Below, in pieces: positions 6,504 to 15,197 of a stretch of DNA of 64,000 nucleotides. The number at the start of each line of letters is the position of its first letter. Within the stretch, counting starts at the first letter, position 1. The notes beneath the pieces were generated by a model that was given only the letters and a program-made list of their open reading frames with translations, was not told the origin of the DNA and made no database searches. Location of the stretch: NCBI RefSeq assembly GCF_014649375.1, contig NZ_BMSX01000015.1:220716-284715 (forward strand). Reading direction: 5' to 3'. The translations under genes and the position numbers were made by a program. The DNA comes from Streptomyces aurantiogriseus. Lineage in GTDB: Bacteria > Actinomycetota > Actinomycetes > Streptomycetales > Streptomycetaceae.

Positions 6504-9500
6504 TTACACGACAGGAGTGCCGGGCTCGGCACGCCACGGTTCGCCAGATCCAGGGAGGCGGCAGTCGAGGACTCTCGCCGCGACGATTGCGCCGTGCTGG
6601 TCGCGTTGTTCCTGGGCACGTGCATCCTGTTCATGTTGCACGGAGAGGATCGTGTGATCACGTGGTGCCCGGTGTCGCTTCCCTCGCTCGTCATGGTTCC
6701 AGCGGTCGCAGTCGAAGTACCCGATGAGGTAGATGCCTGCGGTGCGGGGGGTGCGCAGGTAGTCGCCGACGAGTTGGTCGGCCAGCGCGGTGGCCAGGTC
6801 CTTGTTCCAACACCCTTTGCATTCGATGACGACGGTCAGCGGGTCGCCACCCTCGGTGGGCGGAGTGGTGGCCTGGATCTGGATGTCGGTGCGTTTGCCG
6901 GGGAATCCGGGGCGGTCGATTTGGACTTCGCGGTTAATCACTACGCGGTGGCCGCCGATGTCCTGGCGTAGGAAGGCGGCGACCAGGTCGCTGAAGTCTT
7001 CCTCCCAGCACGGCCACCATTCAGCGTGGTCCACTTGCCACTTCTGGCGGTTCCACAGGGCCACTACCAGGCCGTTGGGGCCTCGGAGGACCGCTTCGAG
7101 TCTTGTCAAGCTGGCCACCACGATGTCCAAAAGGTGGCGCTCATCAGAGATGATCCGGATGCTGGCGTCCCCGGCCAAACGCAGAAGAGTAGACGGGGCC
7201 ACGGAAACGGCTTGACGGTCGGCGGCAGCGTACGCGACCTCCTTGGCATGCCTGCGCAGATAAGCAAGATCCGGAAAACGGGTTGCCAGGGCGTCCAATT
7301 GCCGGGCTGCTGCCATGGTGTTCTTGTCCATTAGCAAGGCGAGCAGGCTGTTTTGCAGTTCGCGGTTAGGGTCACGGACGCCCCCTGCTGCGGAGGCACG
7401 GGTATCGGCTGGTGGGCCGACGCGGTCGGTGACTATGGCATACAGGTCCGCCAGGTCAGCCTCCGGGAGTCTTGCCACCTCGGGCGGCCATTCGTCAAAA
7501 GTCGCAAAGAACTGATCCAGCAGAGCCGCCAGGACACCAGGCTGTAGCAGAACGTTCTTGAGGGTGGGCCAGAGGCTGTGCAGCCGGGGGCTTGCCAAGA
7601 CTGCGGTGGCGGCACAGATCCACCGCGGGGACTCGGCGGCGCTGCGCTGCAATTCCGAGTCCGCCACGATTGCGCCCAAGGCTTCGTCGGCCTGCTGGTT
7701 GCCGGCGAGGGCGAGAGACGTGAGGACCGTGTTCCACTGCCAGACCTCACGTGCGGGAGCCTGTGCCCACGTGAGGACAGCGTCGACGGCAGAGGTCGCG
7801 TCCGCTCTCTCGTAGATGCCGGTGAGAGAGAAGAGGACTGAATAACTGCATCCGTCCAGCGCATGCGTAAGCAGATTCGGCAGTTCTCGGCCAGCCAGGT
7901 TGTTGCAGCGGTTGATCAGCGTACGCCGCAAGGCGATGTCGTCCTGTGTATAACAGTGGCTGGCTGCGGCCGCGATCGAGGCTGCGGCCGCGCGTCGGGG
8001 ATCGTTCAATGCGTCCGCCAGACGAGATGGGTTCAGCACGGCGAGTGCCGTAAGTGTGGTGACGGCCTGGCTCCAGGTGTTGACGTCCTGACTCCATTCC
8101 GTGCCGACTGGGTCGGAGGCACCTGCGCTGAGAAGCGGTGAGCGGCGAACGACAGTCGTAGCCGCGTCCAGTAGCAGGTGATGCAGCTCGCTGCCCTCGG
8201 GCGGGAACGACGGAGCCGCCGCCACGGCACCCAGCCAACCGTGCTGCGCCGCCGCCTCACTGCCGTCCGAGGTGCGGTACAGCTCACCGACGATCTCCTG
8301 CCACAGAAGCTCCGGTGGCCCCTCACTGGCGCTGATTGCGGTGAGTGCCTGCCGCATGCGGGTCTCGTCGAATGCCAGGCGGTGGAGCTGTTCTTCGTGC
8401 TCGCGCTGCTGCTCGGCTTTTGACGCGCGGGTGTCCCACCGTGCGGTGGCGGCCTTCAGCTCCGGGTCGTACTCGCGCAGCTCAAGAGCGCGCGGCAGAT
8501 CCGGGTCCGCCGGGTCCGGCGATTCCGCTACTAGGAGTGCAGCGTGTCGGCGAGCCTTGGGGGCGAGCGTGGGCCACTGCAGGGCCCAGTACACCGGCTC
8601 GTCGGTGGCGAACAAGGCGGGACTGCCCGGTCGGGATGTAAGCCGGGCGATCTGGGGGTCATCGGCTCGTTCCAGGACGCAGCGGCTCAGCTCCCGGCGC
8701 AGGTTCGGCCGGTCTTCCAGTACCTCGCCCACCGCCTGGGCCAGTTGGTACCGGTCATCGAAATCGGCACGTCCTGCCAGGGTGTGGAGAGCCTCGGCAA
8801 CCTGGGCGAGCCGCCGGTCGCGATGCGCACGGTCCGTATCCGCGGCTTCGTCGAGGAGTGCGATCGCCCCGGCGAGAACGCGTACTGGAAGCTGTACGGA
8901 CAGCTGTGATTCACCGGCGGGGGTCAGGCCAGCTCGAGGGTGCCGGGAACCCAGAACCCGTGTCGCCCAAACCACAGCGTCGTCGATGTCTTCCGGCCTC
9001 AGCACGTGCGGAGCTCGCTCTATCAGGAGCCACGCGGCACGGACTCGTGTGGGGTCGCCCGAGGGTGGGATCAGGTCCAGGAAGTCGGGCAGTCGCAGGT
9101 GCCGCGGCCACAACCGCTCCAGCGCCGCCGCGGCCAAGTCCGCATCACCGCGCCAAGCCAACGCCCTCAACCAGGCCACTCGCTCCGGAACCAGCTCCTG
9201 GACCGGCACCCGGCCCAGGTCCGCGTCGTTGTGCTCTGCCAACGCTCTCAGCCGGGTCACGTGGCTCGCTTCCAGGTCCTCGCTCAGTGCCTCGACGGCC
9301 TGCTGGCGCAGATTCGAATCGACCGTCTGCTCCTCGGCCACGATCAGCAACTGATCGTTGAGCTCCGGCAGTCGGCAGGCGCGGGCGATGCTGAGCGCCG
9401 CGGAGAACACAGGATCAGCTGTGTCAGGGCGCAGGAGGGGCCGCAGCTGGGCGGCCAGCCCTCGATGATTCAATCGGTGCAGCGGCCACCGGTCCAGACG

Positions 9501-10844
9501 CACCGTGTCATCGCTGCGCACCAGGCCGAAGAGCCGGTCCACCACATCCCCGCGCTGCTCATCGCGGAGAGCGGTAAGGTCCGCCAGCAGCAACACCTCA
9601 GGATCGTCCCGCAGGACCTCGGCGAACAGTTCAGGATCGTCCACCACCCGCCATGCAGCGACCTCACGATGCCGCGTCACTACGTGCCGGGACGCGCCGT
9701 CACCGATCCACAGCAACTGCCGCTGCGCCTCCCCGCGCAAGCCGTGCCGGGCCAAGAACTGGGCGGCTAGGTACTCCTGGTAGCTGCCGTGGGCGAATGC
9801 CCAGCGCCGCAGCCCAACATCGACCATCAACCCGGAATCCACCAGCGCCAGTAGTTCCGCCGCCCCACAGTGGAAGGGCGTCCCGGCAGGGCCGGGCTCG
9901 TTGCCGCCCTCCAGGTCATGCAGCGCCACGTCGTCCGGCTTGGGGGCACCCTGGGTGTCGTGTACTGCCTCGTAGTGGCCGAACTGCAGGGACGCGGCGA
10001 CCCGGTTGGCGAGGGCCGTCAGATGATCGGGCCCCAGCGGGTTCCTGTCTCGGTGGCCATGCGAACACAGCTGCCTGCAGGCGAGGCGGTAGGCGTCGGC
10101 CACCGTGGAGGGCAGGCCCCGTCCTTCTCGTTCGGCTTCCAGCAGCGGTTTCAAGGTGATCGGGGACCGGGCCAGGGCCACCGCACCTTTCCGTTGAAGC
10201 CGCCGGGCGACCTTACGGCCGTCGAGGCCATCGCAGGCGGCAGCCATCTCCACGTCCGAACGGCTCAGCGGCGTCACACCGACAACCGACACCGCCCCAG
10301 GCCCCCACAGCGACTCAAGGTCTCTTTCCAGACCCCGAGGCCACCGACCCGAACGGCAGGCGATGCGCAACCGAAGTCGCCCTCGCCGCTCCCGGCCGAG
10401 CTCCTCCAGACAGGCGACCAGGACGTCGTGCAAGACCCCAAGCCGGTCCAGGCCCTCATCAAGGCTGTCCAACAGGACGTATCCTGGCTCGGCCTCTGAA
10501 GCCCGCTCGAAGACAGCACCTAATTCCTGACCCGCACGACCCGCTTCGTAGAACCGGCCCCGCGCTTTCAAATCGATCAGGTCCACGGTGTGCCCCTCGG
10601 ACTTCAGCACCGCGGCTTCCTGAATGAACAGGTCGCTCTTACCGCATCCCCGCTCGCCCAGTACCACGAGCAGTGGGTCCTCGCGTCGCTTTGTCAGCGG
10701 GACTCCGGCCCCCGCCCACGGAGTCTCCAGCACCCACCCGAAGTGGTCGACTTCGGGTGGAGAGCTGATCTCATGCACACCACGTATCCAGGGGTACCGG
10801 CTCCCGCCTCTGCCTACCTCGGCTACAGCACCCACCCCGCTCAT
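6504..10844 (-). CDS. NACHT-like NTPase with C-terminal PD-(D/E)XK nuclease, candidate defence protein
   Basis: About 1,446 aa from the ATG at 10844; a GTG at 10901 would add 19 residues, and neither has a clear ribosome binding site. Walker A is GERGCGKS (63-70), Walker B is YVLLDSLDE (122-130), followed by RIACRSGRWP and VVGVTPLSRSDVEMA. The FAHGSYQEYLAAQFLARHGL block near 350-369 matches the end of NACHT NTPase modules. A central ~900-residue helical region probably forms a solenoid sensor. The C-terminus has TDIQI and VVIECKG (about D1320, E1341-x-K1343), a PD-(D/E)XK nuclease core. NACHT/STAND-nuclease fusions are known in anti-phage systems such as Avs, but those I recall carry the nuclease at the N-terminus. 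Confidence 0.8.
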   Translation of the reverse strand: MSGVGAVAEVGRGGSRYPWIRGVHEISSPPEVDHFGWVLETPWAGAGVPLTKRREDPLLVVLGERGCGKSDLFIQEAAVLKSEGHTVDLIDLKARGRFYEAGRAGQELGAVFERASEAEPGYVLLDSLDEGLDRLGVLHDVLVACLEELGRERRGRLRLRIACRSGRWPRGLERDLESLWGPGAVSVVGVTPLSRSDVEMAAACDGLDGRKVARRLQRKGAVALARSPITLKPLLEAEREGRGLPSTVADAYRLACRQLCSHGHRDRNPLGPDHLTALANRVAASLQFGHYEAVHDTQGAPKPDDVALHDLEGGNEPGPAGTPFHCGAAELLALVDSGLMVDVGLRRWAFAHGSYQEYLAAQFLARHGLRGEAQRQLLWIGDGASRHVVTRHREVAAWRVVDDPELFAEVLRDDPEVLLLADLTALRDEQRGDVVDRLFGLVRSDDTVRLDRWPLHRLNHRGLAAQLRPLLRPDTADPVFSAALSIARACRLPELNDQLLIVAEEQTVDSNLRQQAVEALSEDLEASHVTRLRALAEHNDADLGRVPVQELVPERVAWLRALAWRGDADLAAAALERLWPRHLRLPDFLDLIPPSGDPTRVRAAWLLIERAPHVLRPEDIDDAVVWATRVLGSRHPRAGLTPAGESQLSVQLPVRVLAGAIALLDEAADTDRAHRDRRLAQVAEALHTLAGRADFDDRYQLAQAVGEVLEDRPNLRRELSRCVLERADDPQIARLTSRPGSPALFATDEPVYWALQWPTLAPKARRHAALLVAESPDPADPDLPRALELREYDPELKAATARWDTRASKAEQQREHEEQLHRLAFDETRMRQALTAISASEGPPELLWQEIVGELYRTSDGSEAAAQHGWLGAVAAAPSFPPEGSELHHLLLDAATTVVRRSPLLSAGASDPVGTEWSQDVNTWSQAVTTLTALAVLNPSRLADALNDPRRAAAASIAAAASHCYTQDDIALRRTLINRCNNLAGRELPNLLTHALDGCSYSVLFSLTGIYERADATSAVDAVLTWAQAPAREVWQWNTVLTSLALAGNQQADEALGAIVADSELQRSAAESPRWICAATAVLASPRLHSLWPTLKNVLLQPGVLAALLDQFFATFDEWPPEVARLPEADLADLYAIVTDRVGPPADTRASAAGGVRDPNRELQNSLLALLMDKNTMAAARQLDALATRFPDLAYLRRHAKEVAYAAADRQAVSVAPSTLLRLAGDASIRIISDERHLLDIVVASLTRLEAVLRGPNGLVVALWNRQKWQVDHAEWWPCWEEDFSDLVAAFLRQDIGGHRVVINREVQIDRPGFPGKRTDIQIQATTPPTEGGDPLTVVIECKGCWNKDLATALADQLVGDYLRTPRTAGIYLIGYFDCDRWNHDERGKRHRAPRDHTILSVQHEQDARAQEQRDQHGAIVAARVLDCRLPGSGEPWRAEPGTPVV

Positions 10845-11663
10845 GTCCGCAGAGAGTACGCGTTTTGTGACCCGCAACGGAACCAGAAGCGTGAGCCGCA
10901 CCCGGCGAGCGAAGCAGAGATTCTCTTTCGTGAAGCCGCAGGTGAAGAAGGCTCTTTGGAGAGAGCCGCGCCATCACCGGGTCTGTCGTACGAACAGCTC
11001 TGTCCCGCAACCGGCTCTGTCCCACGCATCCAGGTGGTGCCCTTGCTCAGCAGCAGCCAGCTCCAGGGCCGCAACTAAACTGCGGACAACCGCAAGATCC
11101 GGATAGAGATCAGGTCGGCGGTAGCGGGTTCGCGTCGAGCGGGTCGCGGGGAAATCGAGGTCATCGCTGGAGTCTGTCGTCTGCGCTCAAGAAATGGCCA
11201 CCCTCGTGAGACAGATGTTCCGTGCCACACGGTGAGACAGGTCGCAGAGCATCAGGTCAGCGGGCTGTCTCGTAACATGATCCACGAGATCCTACAATTC
11301 CATCGAGGCATTTGGCATCGAACCTAGCCGCATGAGGTGAACACGCTGGGAGTGCAAGCACATCACAGCTGTTCCCCGAGGGAACAGGACGGGCGTTCCT
11401 CCAAGGAACAGACGACGCGTTCCCTCGGGAAACGTCCCGTGTCACCGAATCGAGTCGACGCAGGCCAACGGCCGGGAGCGAGCGGACCACTCAATGAGCG
11501 GCCGTCTCAACGTAGTCCTCTCTGGTCAGGGGTCCCGCGGTCGACTCTCTTCATTGAGAGCGGACAGCAGCGAGCCCAGTGGTCGGCTTCCCTGCCAGCG
11601 AACCTAGTCGTGCCTTCCGATTCGGACCGCGGCCGTCCTAAGCCTCCGTTAGCCTGCCCTGCC
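10845..11663. other. long intergenic region between NACHT-nuclease and the palindrome array
   Basis: No convincing gene is visible in these ~820 bases. They hold the probable promoter of the NACHT-nuclease gene, a pair of direct GTGAGACAG repeats (11206-11214 and 11232-11240) with an inverted CTGTCTC (11265-11271) that could be IS-end debris or an operator, and the three-unit GTTCC/GGAAC array at 11371-11433. Open frames across it look like shadows. Confidence 0.5.
11371..11433. promoter_or_regulatory. parS-like array: three GTTCC-N5-GGAAC palindromes, 24-bp period
   Basis: The units are GTTCCCCGAGGGAAC (11371-11385), GTTCCTCCAAGGAAC (11395-11409) and GTTCCCTCGGGAAAC (11419-11433), the last with one arm base changed. 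Start-to-start distances are exactly 24 bp. The middle unit is identical to, and the spacing the same as, the array inside parB at 34143-34205. I infer a ParB or other dimeric-protein binding centre. Confidence 0.7.
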
Positions 11664-11954
11664 ATGACAGACGTGTCCTGGGCCGACGGTCTTAGCGCGG
11701 TGTCCGCGCTCGCCAGCGGCGTTACTGCGTTCATCGCGCTGCGGATCGGGCGTACCGCGAATGTCATCATGGGCCGCGCCGGTACGGCGGGAGTCCACCC
11801 GTACGGGACGGGAGTCTGGGAGCTCCCTCGGAGGTGGCCACCAGCTCTGCGGCGTCGGGCGTTCCCCGTCAGGCGGAAGCAGCGTTTCAAGGGGAAGAGC
11901 TGCACCCATTCTGAGGTGCGGAGACACACCTTCGCTAACGCCCCGCGAAGGTGA
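11664..11954 (+). CDS. doubtful short ORF with N-terminal membrane-like segment
   Basis: The ATG at 11664 opens a 96-aa frame. Its first 32 residues (SWADGLSAVSALASGVTAFI and onward) look like a real membrane-anchored N-terminus of a common actinobacterial hypothetical type. The rest is Arg-rich and low quality, as if the gene were truncated and read on into non-coding DNA. It may be a decayed gene start or chance; no ribosome binding site stands out. Confidence 0.25.
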   Translation: MTDVSWADGLSAVSALASGVTAFIALRIGRTANVIMGRAGTAGVHPYGTGVWELPRRWPPALRRRAFPVRRKQRFKGKSCTHSEVRRHTFANAPRR

Positions 11955-11978
11955 TGGCGGAGGAGCACGGATACGCAC

Positions 11979-12016
11979 CAGGCCCCCAGGACTGGAGCTT
12001 GGGTCCTGGGGGCCTG
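11979..12016. terminator. hairpin terminator of the SpaA-like gene
   Basis: Perfect 14-bp arms (CAGGCCCCCAGGAC 11979-11992, complement 12003-12016) with a 10-nt loop, lying 21 bp past the minus-strand stop at 12037. A typical Streptomyces GC-rich terminator without a U-tract. Confidence 0.8.
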
Positions 12017-12036
12017 CTGCTTGAGGGGAACGCCGC

Positions 12037-13062
12037 TCAGTTGGTCTCGGCGTTCTCGTCCTGATCCGGCTCGGAGTCCTTGTGGCGGCGCGCGGCGACG
12101 ACCGCGCCGATGCCGCCGACGAGCAGGAGTCCGGCGCCGCCGAGGATCCACGGGGTGGCGTCGGCGCCCGTGTGGGCGAGGGAGCCGGCCGGGGTCTTCG
12201 GTGACGCGGAGTCTGTCCCGTCCGAGGACGGGACGATCGAAGAGTCGGTGGCCGTCGGGTTGGTCTTTGATCCGCCGGAGGCGCTCTCGGTCGGCTTGTC
12301 GGTGGGCGTGGACGGGGTGTCGGTCGGCTTGTCCGTCGGCTTCTCGGTCGAGGTGGGCTTCGGCGTGGTGGCGGTCTTGGCGTTGGTGACGGTCACGGTG
12401 ACCGGGGCGCCCGGCCCGGCGGTGAAGGTCTTCGTCGGCTTGTAGAGGTTGTAGCCGTCGGGGGCCTTGACCTGCTTCACCCAGAACTCGGCCTTGCGGC
12501 TGGACACAGGGAGTTCGCCGGTGGCGGTGCCCTTCAGTCCGGTGGTGAGAGTGAGCAGGGTCGTCTCGCCGCTGCCAATGTTCACGGTGGAGCCGGGCAG
12601 GAGCTTGCCGGTCTTGTCGTCCTTGGCCTTCAGGAGGACCTGGGCGGGCTTGAACGGGTCGACGATCGTCAGGCGGGCGGTGGCCCCGGGGGTGACGATG
12701 ACGTCCTGGTCGGCGACGACATCGTGAAGTGGGCTGCCGGAGGTGGTCTCCTTCAGCCGGTAGACGCCGGGGGCGAGACCGGTGAAGGTCAGCTTCCCCT
12801 GCGCATCGGTGTTGCCGCTGCCGGCCTCCTGGCCGGTGGCGTCGAGGAGAAGGAAGGCGGCGCCTTCGAGGACGTCACCGGCCGGGTCCTTCTTGACGAT
12901 GGCGATGCCGCCCGCGTCGGGCTGGGGGGTGTCGGCGACAGCGGCGGAGGGAGTCGGCTCGGTCATCTGGGCGGTCGCGGCCGGGGCCCAGGTGAGGGTG
13001 CCGGTCACCGCCGCGGCAACGGCGACGGCAACGGGAAGGCTGCGGGCAGAACTGATACGCAA
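12037..13062 (-). CDS. sortase-anchored SpaA-like surface protein
   Basis: A 341-aa exported protein starting at TTG 13062 with AGGAG 7 nt upstream. It has a signal peptide (SLPVAVAVAAAVTGTLTWAP, cleaved near ATAQ) and two prealbumin-like SpaA domains: GGIAIVKKDPAGDVLEGAAF onward with GVYRLKET, then QVLLKAKDDKTGKLLPGSTV onward. A Thr/Pro/Ser/Lys stalk precedes LAHTG (295-299), a hydrophobic helix and a charged tail. LAxTG is the motif used by class E sortases of Streptomyces, so the product should be covalently attached to peptidoglycan. No sortase gene is in the window. It ends the minus-strand run and is followed by a terminator. Confidence 0.85.
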   Translation of the reverse strand: MRISSARSLPVAVAVAAAVTGTLTWAPAATAQMTEPTPSAAVADTPQPDAGGIAIVKKDPAGDVLEGAAFLLLDATGQEAGSGNTDAQGKLTFTGLAPGVYRLKETTSGSPLHDVVADQDVIVTPGATARLTIVDPFKPAQVLLKAKDDKTGKLLPGSTVNIGSGETTLLTLTTGLKGTATGELPVSSRKAEFWVKQVKAPDGYNLYKPTKTFTAGPGAPVTVTVTNAKTATTPKPTSTEKPTDKPTDTPSTPTDKPTESASGGSKTNPTATDSSIVPSSDGTDSASPKTPAGSLAHTGADATPWILGGAGLLLVGGIGAVVAARRHKDSEPDQDENAETN

Positions 13063-13123
13063 GCAGGAACTCCTGAACGAAGAAGAGGATGACGAAGGGG
13101 CTGCCGCTCGGGGCTGCGGAGAT

Positions 13124-13618
13124 TCAGCGGGAGCGACTGCCGCTGCGGGCGGTCGGCGGCGACGGGGTCTTCCGGGCGGTGCGGCCCGAGGTGCGCGATG
13201 GAGCGGGCGTCTTCCAGGCACCGGGAAACCACACGGACGTGTACTGCTCGACGGCGGCACGTAGTCCGCTGGTGTGGGCGCCTTCCCATGGCACCCAGTC
13301 GGGCCGGTCGCGGAATTCGCAGATCGTGCCGTACCCCGATTCCCGCGGGCTGCGGCCCCGGGCCGCGTCGCGGTGGTCGAAGGTCTTGTGATCCTCGAAC
13401 CGCAATGCCACGGCGTCGAGTTCACCGGTGTCCTGGTGCATGGTCGCAAGCCGCAGGCCGTCGTACTCGTCTGCGCGGATGGTCCGGGCGAAGTCGATCC
13501 GCAGCCGTAGCGGGCCCCCCGGGGTAGGCGTCGCGTAGTAGGTGTTGCCGACGACAGCGGCATCGGCGAACGGGAGCTTGAGGTGCTCCATGAAGAACTC
13601 GCGGGCGTACAGGGCCAA
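13124..13618 (-). CDS. hypothetical protein, 164 aa
   Basis: I take the TTG at 13618, with GGAGG at a 7-nt spacing, over internal ATGs. The protein begins ALYAREFFMEHLKLPFADAA and has RLRIDFARTIRADEYDGLRL in the middle, an alpha/beta-looking small domain, then a basic Ser/Thr-rich tail. I do not recognise a family. It lies 37 bp downstream of a DUF317 gene and upstream of the SpaA-like gene, probably in one operon. Confidence 0.6.
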   Translation of the reverse strand: MALYAREFFMEHLKLPFADAAVVGNTYYATPTPGGPLRLRIDFARTIRADEYDGLRLATMHQDTGELDAVALRFEDHKTFDHRDAARGRSPRESGYGTICEFRDRPDWVPWEGAHTSGLRAAVEQYTSVWFPGAWKTPAPSRTSGRTARKTPSPPTARSGSRSR

Positions 13619-13655
13619 GCGAATGCCTCCGGTCGAGCGGTCAGGCGGCGGATGG

Positions 13656-14522
13656 TCAACGGCGAGGCCCGGGCAGGGCCGACCGACTGGTTGTGCTCCA
13701 GCGCGGGACGCTGGAGGCGGGGAGCGCGGCGGGGCGTCGGGCAGCGGCGCGCTGGACGTCGAGCGGTGTCGGGGCCGACGGGCGCGGCGGGATGACCCGG
13801 GTGAGCTGGGCCATGCCCTCGACATAGCTGTACGTTTCTTCCCGCCAGCGGGGCAGCGGAGCGGGATCGGAGACGCACTCGGTGACGGCCTTGATCAGGG
13901 CCACTGGGGTGTCGGTGCTGGCGGTGGCGTACCAGGCTGGGCGTTCGATCGAGGTGCCGGCCCACAGCTGCCAGCGGGCGTCGCGGGTGGTCAGCTCCGC
14001 TTCCGGGTCGAGGCGCCCGGTGGTGAACTCCAGTCCGGCGAGGCCGTCGGCCGACTGGATCGCGAAGACGCCCCACCGGGGATGTTCGATTTGCCAGCCG
14101 CGGTTGATGAGCGGTACGACAGCGAGGAACGGGTCGCGGTCCGCGCTGCCCGGCTTCGGAGTCGCGAGGTAGGCGTTGGGGCCCTGCTCGTACGCCTCGG
14201 CGAGCGCGGTGGTGAACGCGGTGACGAACTCGGTGGGGCAGGAGTTGTTGAAGCAGACGCCCCAGGTCGGCGGGCCGAAGGGATCCTGGTAGGCGTTGAT
14301 GCGCCACAGGCCGTCGTCCTCGCCTTCGGGCAGGTAGCCGAGGCGGACCTTGCGGTCGGGTGCGTGGACGTAGGCGTTGCCGAGGTCGTCGTGCTCCAGA
14401 TCCCAGCCGAGGTCGAGGAGCGGGGCAAGGCCCGGGTCGCCGATCGCGGTGGTGGCGGCGAGGTAGCGCGGGGAGACGTAGACGTCCCCGTCGATGGTGT
14501 GTAGGTCGTCGTGGGGTGGCAC
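13656..14522 (-). CDS. DUF317 domain protein, 288 aa
   Basis: GTG start at 14522. The family opening VYVSPRYLAATTAIGDPGLA is present, followed by two DUF317 repeats: one ending EFVTAFTTALAEAYEQGP, the other with WQLWAGTSIERPAWYATAST and IKAVTECVSDPAPLPR. Length matches full two-repeat members. It follows the HAD gene by 33 bp on the minus strand. Function unknown; DUF317 genes are typical companions of Streptomyces mobile elements. Confidence 0.85.
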   Translation of the reverse strand: MPPHDDLHTIDGDVYVSPRYLAATTAIGDPGLAPLLDLGWDLEHDDLGNAYVHAPDRKVRLGYLPEGEDDGLWRINAYQDPFGPPTWGVCFNNSCPTEFVTAFTTALAEAYEQGPNAYLATPKPGSADRDPFLAVVPLINRGWQIEHPRWGVFAIQSADGLAGLEFTTGRLDPEAELTTRDARWQLWAGTSIERPAWYATASTDTPVALIKAVTECVSDPAPLPRWREETYSYVEGMAQLTRVIPPRPSAPTPLDVQRAAARRPAALPASSVPRWSTTSRSALPGPRR

Positions 14523-14555
14523 GCAGGTCCTGAGAGGTAGGCGTTGGGGAGCGGC

Positions 14556-15197
14556 TCAGCGGGTGCTGGGCAGCAGTGCTGCTTCCAGGTCGGCGGGCCG
14601 GCCGGTGTAGTGCAGCGTGCGCAGCCCGAGGCGGTCGGCGGCGCGGCAGTTGTCCGCCCGGTCATCGACGAACAGCACGCGCTGCGGGTCGCCGACGCCG
14701 GTGGCCTCCAGGGCCTGCCGGTAGGCGGCCGGGTCCGGCTTGCACACCTCCAGCCGGGCTGAGTACACGGCCCGGGTCATCAGCCGGCGGCACCAGTCGT
14801 GGGTGTCGAGCACGTCGCTGAGAGGGTGAGGCGCGTTGGACAGCAGCACCATGGGCAGCCCGCGTCGATGGGCGCGGTGCAAGACAGCGAGGACACGGTC
14901 GTCGGTGTGCGTCCACATCGCGGTGTCGGCGGCGCGCAGTTCGCGCAGCATGCGTGGGCCGGGATGGTAGCCGAGTACGCGGGCCCAGTACGCGAGGTCG
15001 CTGAGCTGGCCAGCGTCATACGCCTCGCGGGCGCTCCAGAAAGCGCTCTGGAACGAGGCGACATCGTCGTCAGGCCAGGCCGCGAGGCGGCCGAGGTGAC
15101 GCCACTGCGAGCCTGTGGGCTGCAGGCCGATGACGCCGTTGTAGTCGAGGATCAGGGCATCGAGGGCGGTGGTCGCGGTGGCGGTGGTGAGGGTCAA
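14556..15197 (-). CDS. HAD-superfamily hydrolase with DxN motif I
   Basis: 213 aa from TTG 15197, which overlaps the stop of the upstream MFS gene. HAD motif I is ILDYNGVI: the nucleophile Asp is present but the usual second Asp (general acid) is Asn. Motif II is MVLLSNAPHP, motif III Lys lies in ARLEVCKPDPAAYRQALEAT, and motif IV is VLFVDDRADNCRAADRLGL. The cap is helical. The family dephosphorylates small molecules; the Asp-to-Asn change may reduce or alter activity. Translational coupling to MFS and ATP-grasp genes suggests a shared pathway. Confidence 0.85.
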   Translation of the reverse strand: MTLTTATATTALDALILDYNGVIGLQPTGSQWRHLGRLAAWPDDDVASFQSAFWSAREAYDAGQLSDLAYWARVLGYHPGPRMLRELRAADTAMWTHTDDRVLAVLHRAHRRGLPMVLLSNAPHPLSDVLDTHDWCRRLMTRAVYSARLEVCKPDPAAYRQALEATGVGDPQRVLFVDDRADNCRAADRLGLRTLHYTGRPADLEAALLPSTR

